From Fasciola hepatica (taxonomy: Eukaryota > Platyhelminthes > Trematoda > Plagiorchiida > Fasciolidae): DNA of 64,000 nt. Under the pieces are notes generated by a model. The model searched no databases. It was not told the DNA's origin and was given only the letters and a program-made list of their open reading frames with translations. Positions 36,721 through 49,100 of the stretch are shown in pieces (position 1 is the stretch's first letter; every line of letters begins with the position of its first letter). The position numbers were made by a program, and so were the translations under genes. The stretch covers positions 2,525,001 through 2,589,000 of the forward strand of contig CANUEZ040000196.1 in the NCBI GenBank assembly GCA_948099385.1, written 5' to 3'.

Positions 36721-39700
36721 TTTACAAATCTAATCTAATCTGATCTAATCTTGTACTACTAATCAATTGCATGCATAGTGAGGAATCTGTGTAGGTTGTT
36801 CATTTGGGAATGCGTTGGTTGTACTTAGGCCCCTACAGAGAAGTCATCCATCATAGGAGTCGATCGGTGTGCGCGAAGCTGGTTCTTACCATTCAAATTT
36901 GAAGCGAGTTTGGGAAGGGTGCTATATCATGTAGTGTAGATGTTGAACAATGCGTTGATAGCCATCCCGGATAGCCTTGTGTTGTTAAGTTGTTCGATTC
37001 ACAATGGTTCACCAGTTGTTGGAGTGGACGTGGGGGCTCGGTCGATGTGCACTGCTGATGAGTCGAGTCCTTTAGAGGATGAAACAGCTGTACAGTGCTT
37101 CCATGGATTTCAATGCTCAGTTGAGCGTTCAAGCTGCATGATCAATCATATTATACAAATCTAATCTAATCTGATCTAATCTCGTACTACTAATCAATTG
37201 CATGCATAGTAAGGAAGCTGTGTAGGTTGTTCATTTGGGAATGCGTTGGTTCTACTTATGCCCCAATAGAGAAGTCATCCATCATAGGAGTCGATCGGTG
37301 TGCGCGAAGCTGGTTCTTACCATCCAAACTTGAAGCGAGTTTGGGAAGGGTGCTATATCATGTAGTGTAGATGTTGAACAAAGCGTTGATAGCCATCCCG
37401 GATAGCCTTGTGTTGGTAAGTTGTTCGATTCACAATGGTTCACCGGTTGTTGGAGTGCCCGTGGGGGCTCGGTCGATGTGCACTGCTGATGAGTCGAGTC
37501 CCTTAGAGGATGAAACAGCTGTACAGTGCTTCCACGGATTTCAATGCTCAGTTGAGCGTTCAAGCTGCATGATCAATCACATAATACAAATCTAATCTAA
37601 TCTAATCTAATCTAATCTCGTACTACTAATCAATTGCATGCATAGTTAGGAAGCTGTGTAGGTTGTTCATTTGGGAATGCGTTGGTTGTACTTAGGCCCC
37701 TACAGAGAAGTCATCCATCATAGGAGTCGATCGGTGTGCGCGAAGCTGGTTCTTACCATTCGAATTTGAAGCGAGTTTGGGAAGGGTGCTTTATCATGTA
37801 GTGTAGATGTTGAACAAAGCGTTGAGAGCCATCCCGGATAGCCTTGTGTTGTTAAGTTGTTCGATTCACAATGGTTCACCGGTTGTTGGAGTGCCCGTGG
37901 GGGCTCGGTCGATGTGCACTGCTGATGAGTCGAGTCCCTTAGAGGATGAAACAGCTGTACAGTGCTTCCATGGATTTCAATGCTCAGTTGAGCGTTCAAG
38001 CTGCATGATCAATCATATTATACAAATCTAATCTAATCTGATCTATTCTCGTACTACTAATCAATTGCATGCATAGTAAGGAAGCTGTGTAGGTTGTTCA
38101 TTTGGGAATGCGTTGGTTGTACTTAGGCCCCTACAGAGAAGTCATCCATCATAGGAGTCGATCGGTGTGCGCGAAGCTGGTTCTTACCATTCAAATTTGA
38201 AGCGAGTTTGGGAAGGGTGCTATATCATGTAGTGTAGATGTTGAACAAAGCGTTGAGAGCCATCCCAGGTAGCCTTGTGTTGTTAAGTTGTTCGATTCAC
38301 AATGGTTCACCGGTTGTTGGAGTGCCCGTGGGGGCTCGGTCGATGTGCACTGCTGATGAGTCGAGTCCCTTAGAGGATGAAACAGCTGTACAGTGCTTCC
38401 ATGGATTTCAATGCTCAGTTGAGCGTTCAAGCTGCATGATCAATCATATTATACAAATCTAATCTAATCTAATCTGATCTAATCTCGTACTACTAATCAA
38501 TTTCATGCATAGTAAGGAAGCTGTGTAGGTTGTTCATTTGGGAATGCGTTGGTTGTACTTAGGCCCCTACAGAGAACTCATCCATCATAGGAGTCGATCG
38601 GTGTGCGCGAAGCTGGTTCTTACCATTCAAATTTAAAGCGAGTTTGGGAAGGGTGCTATATCATGTAGTGTAGATGTTGAACAAAGCGTTGATAGCCATC
38701 CCGGATAGCCTTGTGTTGTTAAGTTGTTCGATTCACAATGGTTCACCGGTTGTTGGAGTGCCCGTGGGGGCTCGGTCGATGTGCACTGCTGATGAGTCGA
38801 GTCCCTTAGAGGATGAAACAGCTGTACAGTGCTTCCATGGACTTCAGCGCTGAATTGGGCCTTCAAGCTGCATGATCAATCATATTATACAAATCTAATC
38901 TAATCTAATCTAATCTAATCTCGTACTACTAATCAATTGCATGCATAGTAAGGAAGCTGTGTAGGTTGTTCATTTGGGAATGCGTTGTTTGTACTTAGGC
39001 CCCTACAGAGAAGTCATCCATCATAGGAGTCGATCGGTGTGCGCGAAGCTGGTTCTTACCATTCAAATTTGAAGCGAGTTTGGGAAGGGTGCTATATCAT
39101 GTAGTGTAGATGTTGAACAAAGCGTTGAGAGCCATCCCGGATAGCCTTGTGTTGTTAAGTTGTTCGATTCACAATGGTTCACCAGTTGTTGGAGTGCCCG
39201 TGGGGGCTCGGTCGATGTGCACTGCTGATGAGTCGAGTCCCCTAGAGGATGAAACAGCTGTACAGTGCTTCCATGGATTTCAATGCTCAGTTGAACGTTC
39301 AAGCTGCATGATCAATCATGTTATACAACTCTAATCTCATCTGATCTAATCTCGTACTACTAATCAATTGCATGCATAGTGAGGAAGCTGCGTAGGTTGT
39401 TCATTTGGGAATGCGTTGGTTGTACTTAGGCCCCTACAGAGAAGTCATCCATCATAGGAGTCGATCGGTGTGCGCGAAGCTGGTTCTTACCATTCAAATT
39501 TGAAGCGAGTTTGGGAAGGGTGCTATATCATGTAGTGTAGATGTTGAACAAAGCGTTGATAGCCATCCCGGATAGCCTTGTGTTGTTCAGTTGTTCGATT
39601 CATAATGGTTCACCGGTTGTTGGAGTGCCCGTGGGGGCTCGGTCGATGTGCACTGCTGATGAGTCGAGTCCCTTAGAGGATGAAACAGCTGTACAGTGCT

Positions 39701-41609
39701 TCCATGGACTTCAGCGCTGAATTGGGCCTTCAAGCTGCATGATCAATCATATTATACAAATCTAATCTAATCTAATCTAATCTAATCTCGTACTACTAAT
39801 CAATTGCATGCATAGTAAGGAAGCTGTGTAGGTTGTTCATTTGGGAATGCGTTGGTTGTACTTAGGCCCCTACAGAGAAGTCATCCATCATAGGAGTCGA
39901 TCGGTGTGCGCGAAGCTGGTTCTTACCATTCAAATTTGAAGCGAGTTTGGGAAGGGTGCTATATCATGTAGTGTAGATGTTGAACAAAGCGTTGAGAGCC
40001 AAATCGGATAGCCTTGTGTTGTTAAGTTGTTCGATTCACAATGGTTCACCGGTTGTTGGAGTGCCCGTGTGGGCTCGGTCGATGTGCACTGCTGATGAGT
40101 CGAGTCCCTTAGAGGATGAAACAGCTGTACAGTGCTTCCATCCATTTCAATGCTCAGTTGAGCGTTCAAGCTGCATGATCAATCATATTATACAAATCTA
40201 ATCTAATCTGATCTAATCTCGTACTACTAATCAATTGCATGCATAGTAAGGAAGCTGTGTAGGTTGTTCATTTGGGAATGCGTTGGTTGTACTTAGGCCC
40301 CTACAGAGAAGTCATCCATCATAGGAGTCGATCGGTGTGCGCGAAGCTGGTTCTTACCATTCAAATTTGAAGCGAGTTTGGGAAGGGTGCTATATCATGT
40401 AGTGTAGATGTTGAACAATGCGTTGATAGCCATCCCGGATAGCCTTGTGTTGTTAAGTTGTTCGATTCACAATGGTTCACCAGTTGTTGGAGTGCCCGTG
40501 GGGGCTCGGTCGATGTGCACTGCTGATGAGTCGAGTCCCTTAGAGGATGAAACAGCTGTACAGTGCTTCCATGGATTTCAATGCTCAGTTGAGCGTTCAA
40601 GCTGCATGATCAATCATATTATACAAATCTAATCTAATCTGATCTAATCTCGTACTACTAATCAATTGCATGCATAGTAAGGAAGCTGTGTAGGTTGTTC
40701 ATTTGGGAATGCGTTGGTTCTACTTATGCCCCAATAGAGAAGTCATCCATCATAGGAGTCAATCGGTGTGCGCAAAGCTGGTTCTTACCATTCAAATTTA
40801 AAGCGAGTTTGGGAAGGGTGCTAAATCATGTAGTGTAGATGTTGAACAAAGCGTTGATAGCCATCCCGGATAGCCTTGTGTTGTTAAGTTGTTCGATTCA
40901 CAATGGTTCACCGGTTGTTGGAGTGCCCGTGGGGGCTCGGTCGATGTGCACTGCTGATGAGTCGAGTCCCTTAGAGGATGAAACAGCTGTACAGTGCTTC
41001 CATGGATTTCAATGCTCAGTTGAGCGTTCAAGCTGCATGATCAATCATTTTATACAAATCTAATCTAATCTGATCTAATCTCGTACTACTAATCAATTGC
41101 ATGCATAGTAAGGAAGCTGTGTAGGTTGTTCATTTGGGAATGCGTTGGTTGTACTTAGGCCCCTACAGAGAAGTCATCCATCATAGGTGTCGATCGGTGT
41201 GCGCGAAGCTGGTTCTTACCATTCAAATTTGAAGCGAGTTTGGGAAGGGTGCTATATCATGTAGTGTAGATGTTGAACAAAGCGTTGAGAGCCATCCCGG
41301 ATAGCCTTGTGTTGTTAAGTTGTTCGATTCACAATGGTTCACCGGTTGTTGGAGTGCCCGTGGGGGCTCGGTCGATGTGCACTACTGATGAGTCGAGTCC
41401 TTTAGAGGATGAAACAGCTGTACAGTGCTTCCATGGATTTCAATGCTCAGTTGAGCGTTCAAGCTGCATGATCATTCATATTATACAAATCTAATCTAAT
41501 CTGATCTAATCTCGTACTACTAATCAATTGCATGCATAGTGAGGAAGGTGTGTAGATTGCTCATTTGGGAATGCGTTGGTTGTACTTAGGCCCCTACAGA
41601 GAATTCATC

Positions 41610-44600
41610 CATCATAGGAGTCGATCGGTGTGCGCGAAACTGGTTCTTACCATTCAAATTTAGAGCGAGTTTGGGAAGGGTGCTATATCATGTAGTGTAG
41701 ATGTTGAACAATGCGTTGATAGCCATCCCGGATAGCCTTGTTTTGTTCAGTTGTTCGATTCACAATGGTTCACCAGTTGTTGGAGTGCCCGTGGGGGCTC
41801 GGTCGATGTGCACTGCTGATGAGTCGAGTCCTTTGGAGGATGAAACAGCTGTACAGTGCTTCCATGGATTTCAATGCTCAGTTGAGCGTTCAAGCTGCAT
41901 GATCAATCATATTATACAAATCTAATCTAATCTGATCTAATCTCGTACTACTAATCAATTGCATGCATAGTAAGGAAGCTGTGTAGGTTGTTCATTTGGG
42001 AATGCGTTGGTTGTACTTAGGCCCCTACAGAGAAGTCATCCATCATAGGAGTCGATCGGTGTGCGCGAAGCTGGTTCTTACCATTCAAATTTGAAGCGAG
42101 TTTGGGAAGGGTGCTATATCATGTAGTGTAGATGTTGAACAAAGCGTTGATAGCCATCCCGGATAGCCTTGTTTTGTTAAGTTGTTCGATTCACAATGGT
42201 TCAGCGGTTGTTGGAGTGCCCGTGGGGGCTCGGTCGATGTGCACTGCTGATGAGTCGAGTCCCTTAGAGGATGAAACAGCTGTACAGTGCTTCCATGGAT
42301 TTCAATGCTCAGTTGAGCGTTCAAGCTGCATGATCAATCATATTATACAAATCTAATCTAATCTGATCTAATCTCGTACTACTAATCAATTGCATGCATA
42401 GTAAGGAAGCTGTGTAGGTTGTTCATTTGGGAATGCGTTGGTTGTACTTATGCCCCAATAGAGAAGTCATCCATCATAGGAGTCAATCGGTGTGCGCAAA
42501 GCTGGTTCTTACCATTCAAATTTGAAGCGAGTTTGGGAAGGGTGCTATATCATGTAGTGTAGATGTTGAACAAAGCGTTGAGAGCCAAATCGGATAGCCT
42601 TGTGTTGTTAAGTTGTTCGATTCACAATGGTTCACCGGTTGTTGGAGTGCCCGTGGGGGCTCGGTCGATGTGCACTACTGATGAGTCGAGTCCTTTAGAG
42701 GATGAAACAGCTGTACAGTGCTTCCATGGATTTCAATGCTCAGTTGAGCGTTCAAGCTGCATGATCAATCATATTATACAAATCTAATCTAATCTGATCT
42801 AATCTCGTACTACTAATCAATTGCATGCATAGTGAGGAAGGTGTGTAGGTTGTTCATTTGGGAATGCGTTGGTTGTACTTAGGCCCCTACAGAGAAGTCA
42901 TCCATCATAGGAGTCGATCGGTGTGCGCGAAGCTGGTTCTTACCATTCAAATTTAGAGCGAGTTTGGGAAGGGTGCTATATCATGTAGTGTAGATGTTGA
43001 ACAATGCGTTGATAGCCATCCCGGATAGCCTTGTTTTGTTCAGTTGTTCGATTCACAATGGTTCACCGGGTTTTGGAGGGTTCGTGGGGGCTCGGTCGAT
43101 GTGCACTGCTGATGAGTCGAGTCCTTTGGAGGATGAAACAGCTGTACAGTGCTTCCATGGATTTCAATGCTCAGTTGAGCGTTCAAGCTGCATGATCAAT
43201 CATATTATACAAATCTAATCTAATCTGATCTAATCTCGTACTACTAATCAATTGCATGCATAGTAAGGAAGCTGTGTAGGTTGTTCATTTGGGAATGCGT
43301 TGGTTCTACTTTTGCCCCAATAGAGAAGTCATCCATCATAGGAGTCAATCGGTGTGCGCAAAGCTGGTTCTTACCATTCAAATTTAAAGCGAGTTTGGGA
43401 AGGGTGCTAAATCATGTAGTGTAGATGTTGAACAAAGCGTTGATAGCCATCCCGGATAGCCTTGTGTTGTTAAGTTGTTCGATTCACAATGGTTCACCGG
43501 TTGTTGGAGTGCCCGTGGGGGCTCGGTCGATGTGCACTGCTGATGAGTCGAGTCCCTTAGAGGATGAAACAGCTGTACAGTGCTTCCATGGATTTCAATG
43601 CTCAGTTGAGCGTTCAAGCTGCATGATCAATCATATTATACAAATCTAATCTAATCTGATCTAATCTCGTACTACTAATCAATTGCATGCATAGTAAGGA
43701 AGCTGTGTAGGTTGTTCATTTGGGAATGCGTTGGTTCTACTTATGCCCCAATAGAGAAGTCATCCATCATAGGAGTCAATCGGTGTGCGCAAAGCTGGTT
43801 CTTACCATTCAAATTTAAAGCGAGTTTGGGAAGGGTGCTAAATCATGTAGTGTAGATGTTGAACAAAGCGTTGATAGCCATCCCGGATAGCCTTGTGTTA
43901 TTAAGTTGTTCGATTCACAATGGTTCACCGGTTGTTGGAGTGCCCGTGGGGGCTCGGTCGATGTGCACTGCTGATGAGTCGAGTCCCTTAGAGGATGAAA
44001 CAGCTGTACAGTGCTTCCATGGATTTCAATGCTCAGTTGAGCGTTCAAGCTGCATGATCAATCATTTTATACAAATCTAATCTAATCTGATCTAATCTCG
44101 TACTACTAATCAATTGCATGCATAGTAAGGAAGCTGTGTAGGTTGTTCATTTGGGAATGCGTTGGTTGTACTTAGGCCCCTACAGAGAAGTCATCCATCA
44201 TAGGAGTCGATCGGTGTGCGCGAAGCTGGTTCTTACCATTCAAATTTGAAGCGAGTTTGGGAAGGGTGCTATATCATGTAGTGTAGATGTTGAACAAAGC
44301 GTTGATAGCCATCCCGGATAGCCTTGTGTTGGTAAGTTGTTCGATTCACAATGGTTCAGCGGTTGTTGGAGTGCCCGTGGGGGCTCGGTCGATGTGCACT
44401 GCTGATGAGTCGAGTCCCTTAGAGGATGAAACAGCTGTACAGTGCTTCCATGGATTTCAATGCTCAGTTGAGCGTTCAAGCTGCATGATCAATCATATTA
44501 TACAAATCTAATCTAATCTGATCTAATCTCGTACTACTAATCAATTGCATGCATAGTAAGGAAGCTGTGTAGGTTGTTCATTTGGGAATGCGTTGGTTGT

Positions 44601-46130
44601 ACTTATGCCCCAATAGAGAAGTCATCCATCATAGGAGTCGATCGGTGTGCGCGAAACTGGTTCTTACCATTCAAATTTAGAGCGAGTTTGGGAAGGGTGC
44701 TATATCATGTAGTGTAGATGTTGAACAATGCGTTGATAGCCATCCCGGATAGCCTTGTTTTGTTCAGTTGTTCGATTCACAATGGTTCACCAGTTGTTGG
44801 AGTGCCCGTGGGGGCTCGGTCGATGTGCACTGCTGATGAGTCGAGTCCTTTGGAGGATGAAACAGCTGTACAGTGCTTCCATGGATTTCAATGCTCAGTT
44901 GAGCGTTCAAGCTGCATGATCAATCATATTATACAAATCTAATCTAATCTGATCTAATCTCGTACTACTAATCAATTGCATGCATAGTAAGGAAGCTGTG
45001 TAGGTTGTTCATTTGGGAATGCGTTGGTTGTACTTAGGCCCCTACAGAGAAGTCATCCATCATAGGAGTGGATCGGTGTGCGCGAAGCTGGTTCTTACCA
45101 TTCAAATTTGAAGCGAGTTTGGGAAGGGTGCTATATCATGTAGTGTAGATGTTGAACAAAGCGTTGATAGCCATCCCGGATAGCCTTGTTTTGTTAAGTT
45201 GTTCGATTCACAATGGTTCAGCGGTTGTTGGAGTGCCCGTGGGGGCTCGGTCGATGTGCACTGCTGATGAGTCGAGTCCCTTAGAGGATGAAACAGCTGT
45301 ACAGTGCTTCCATGGATTTCAATGCTCAGTTGAGCGTTCAAGCTGCATGATCAATCATATTATACAAATCTAATCTAATCTGATCTAATCTCGTACTACT
45401 AATCAATTGCATGCATAGTAAGGAAGCTGTGTAGGTTGTTCATTTGGGAATGCGTTGGTTGTACTTATGCCCCAATAGAGAAGTCATCCATCATAGGAGT
45501 CAATCGGTGTGCGCAAAGCTGGTTCTTACCATTCAAATTTGAAGCGAGTTTGGGAAGGGTGCTATATCATGTAGTGTAGATGTTGAACAAAGCGTTGAGA
45601 GCCAAATCGGATAGCCTTGTGTTGTTAAGTTGTTCGATTCACAATGGTTCACCGGTTGTTGGAGTGCCCGTGGGGGCTCGGTCGATGTGCACTACTGATG
45701 AGTCGAGTCCTTTAGAGGATGAAACAGCTGTACAGTGCTTCCATGGATTTCAATGCTCAGTTGAGCGTTCAAGCTGCATGATCAATCATATTATACAAAT
45801 CTAATCTAATCTGATCTAATCTCGTACTACTAATCAATTGCATGCATAGTGAGGAAGGTGTGTAGATTGTTCATTTGGGAATGCGTTGGTTGTACTTAGG
45901 CCCCTACAGAGAAGTCATCCATCATACGAGTCGATCGGTGTGCGCGAAGCTGGTTCTTACCATTCAAATTTAGAGCGAGTTTGGGAAGGGTGCTATATCA
46001 TGTAGTGTAGATGTTGAACAATGCGTTGATAGCCATCCCGGATAGCCTTGTTTTGTTCAGTTGTTCGATTCACAATGGTTCACCGGGTTTTGGAGGGTTC
46101 GTGGGGGCTCGGTCGATGTGCACTGCTGAT
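41610..46130 (+). repeat. Four-monomer block duplicated at 3,017-bp offset
   Basis: Positions of about 41610-43110 match about 44630-46130 (anchors 41701, 42132, 42563 and 42994 against 44718, 45149, 45580 and 46011). Shared marks include GCGAAACTGG, TTTAGAGCG, GGTTCAGCGGTTG, the P-class CCAAATCGG and the Q-class CCGGGTTTTGGAGGGTTCG. The block between them (43425, 43856 and 44287) is of another kind and contains two nearly identical neighbours, 43425 and 43856. The period is seven monomers. Confidence 0.85.
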
Positions 46131-49100
46131 GAGTCGAGTCCCTTAGAGGATGAAACAGCTGTACAGTGCTTCCATGGATTTCAATGCTCAGTTGAGCGTT
46201 CAAGCTGCATGATCAATCATATTATACAAATCTAATCTAATCTAATCTAATCTAATCTCGTACTACTAATCAATTGCATGCATAGTAAGGAAGCTGTGTA
46301 GGTTGTTCATTTGGGAATGCGTTGGTTGTACTTAGGCCCCTACAGAGAAGTCATCCATCAAGGAGTCGATCGGTGTGCGCGAAGCTGGTTCTTACCATTC
46401 AAATTTGAAGCGAGTTTGGGAAGGGTGCTATATCATGTAGTGTAGATGTTGAACAAAGCGTTGAGAGCCATCCCGGATAGCCTTGTTTTGTTAAGTTGTT
46501 CGATTCACAATGGTTCACCGGTTGTTGGAGTGCCCGTGTGGGCTCGGTCGATGTGCACTGCTGATGAGTCGAGTCCCTTAGAGGATGAAACAGCTGTACA
46601 GTGCTTCCATGGATTTCAATGCTCAGTTGAGCGTTCAAGCTGCATGATCAATCATTTTATACAAATCAAATCTAATCTGATCTAATCTCGTACTACTAAT
46701 CAATTGCATACATAGTAAGGAAGCTGTGTAGGTTGTTCATTTGGGAATGCGTTGGTTGTACTTATGCCCCAATAGAGAAGTCATCCATCATAGGAGTCAA
46801 TCGGTGTGCGCAAAGCTGGTTCTTACCATTCAAATTTGAAGCGAGTTTGGGAAGGGTGCTATATCATGTAGTGTAGATGTTGAACAAAGCGTTGAGAGCC
46901 AAATCGGATAGCCTTGTGTTATTAAGTTGTTCGATTCACAATGGTTCACCGGTTGTTGGAGTGCCCGTGGGGGCTCGGTCGATGTGCACTACTGATGAGT
47001 CGAGTCCTTTGGAGGATGAAACAGCTGTACAGTGCTTCCATGGATTTCAATGCTCAGTTGAGCGTTCAAGCTGCATGATCAATCATATTATACAAATCTA
47101 ATCTAATCTGATCTAATCTCGTACTACTAATCAATTGCATGCATAGTAAGGAAGCTGTGTAGGTTGTTCATTTGGGAATGCGTTGGTTGTACTTAGGCCC
47201 CTACAGAGAAGTCATCCATCATAGGTGTCGATCGGTGTGCGCGAAGCTGGTTCTTACCATTCAAATTTGAAGCGAGTTTGGGAAGGGTGCTATATCATGT
47301 AGTGTAGATGTTGAACAAAGCGTTGAGAGCCATCCCGGATAGCCTTGTGTTGTTAAGTTGTTCGATTCACAATGGTTCACCGGTTGTTGGAGTGCCCGTG
47401 GGGCTCGGTCGATGTGCACTTCTGATGAGTCGAGTCCTTTAGAGGATGAAACAGCTGTACAGTGCTTCCATGGATTTCAATGCTCAGTTGAGCGTTCAAG
47501 CTGCATGATCATTCATATTATACAAATCTAATCTAATCTGATCTAATCTCGTACTACTAATCAATTGCATGCATAGTGAGGAAGGTGTGTAGATTGTTCA
47601 TTTGGGAATGCGTTGGTTGTACTTAGGCCCCTACAGAGAAGTCATCCATCATAGGAGTCGATCGGTGTGCGCGAAGCTGGTTCTTACCATTCAAATTTGA
47701 AGCGAGTTTGGGAAGGGTGCTATATCATGTAGTGTAGATGTTGAACAATGCGTTGATAGCCATCCCGGATAGCCTTGTTTTGTTCAGTTGTTCGATTCAC
47801 AATGGTTCACCAGTTGTTGGAGTGCCCGTGGGGGCTCGGTCGATGTGCACTGCTGATGAGTCGAGTCCTTTGGAGGATGAAACAGCTGTACAGTGCTTCC
47901 ATGGATTTCAATGCTCAGTTGAGCGTTCAAGCTGCATGATCAATCATATTATACAAATCTAATCTAATCTGATCTAATCTCGTACTACTAATCAATTGCA
48001 TGCATAGTAAGGAAGCTGTGTATGTTGTTCATTTGGGAATGCGTTGGTTGTACTTAGGCCCCTACAGAGAAGTCATCCATCATAGGAGTCGATCGGTGTG
48101 CGCGAAGCTGGTTCTTACCATTCAAATTTAGAGCGAGTTTGGGAAGGGTGCTATATCATGTAGTGTAGATGTTGAACAAAGCGTTGATAGCCATCCCGGA
48201 TAGCCTTGTTTTGTTAAGTTGTTCGATTCACAATGGTTCACCGGTTGTTGGAGTGCCCGTGTGGGCTCGGTCGATGTGCACTGCTGATGAGTCGAGTCCC
48301 TTAGAGGATGAAACAGCTGTACAGTGCTTCCATGGATTTCAATGCTCAGTTGAGCGTTCAAGCTGCATGATCAATCATATTATACAAATCTAATCTAATC
48401 TAATCTAATCTAATCTCGTACTACTAATCAATTGCATGCATAGTAAGGAAGCTGTGTAGGTTGTTCATTTGGGAATGCGTTGGTTGTACTTATGCCCCAA
48501 TAGAGAAGTCATCCATCATAGGAGTCAATCGGTGTGCGCAAAGCTGGTTCTTACCATTCAAATTTGAAGCGAGTTTGGGAAGGGTGCTATATCATGTAGT
48601 GTAGATGTTGAACAAAGCGTTGAGAGCCAAATCGGATAGCCTTGTGTTGTTAAGTTGTTCGATTCACAATGGTTCACCGGTTGTTGGAGTGCCCGTGGGG
48701 GCTCGGTCGATGTGCACTACTGATGAGTCGAGTCCTTTAGAGGATGAAACAGCTGTACAGTGCTTCCATGGATTTCAATGCTCAGTTGAGCGTTCAAGCT
48801 GCATGATCAATCATTTTATACAAATCTAATCTAATCTGATCTAATCTCGTACTACTAATCAATTGCATGCATAGTGAGGAAGGTGTGTAGATTGTTCATT
48901 TGGGAATGCGTTGGTTGTACTTAGGCCCCTACAGAGAAGTCATCCATCATAGGAGTCGATCGGTGTGCGCGAAGCTGGTTCTTACCATTCAAATTTAGAG
49001 CGAGTTTGGGAAGGGTGCTATATCATGTAGTGTAGATGTTGAACAATGCGTTGATAGCCATCCCGGATAGCCTTGTTTTGTTCAGTTGTTCGATTCACAA

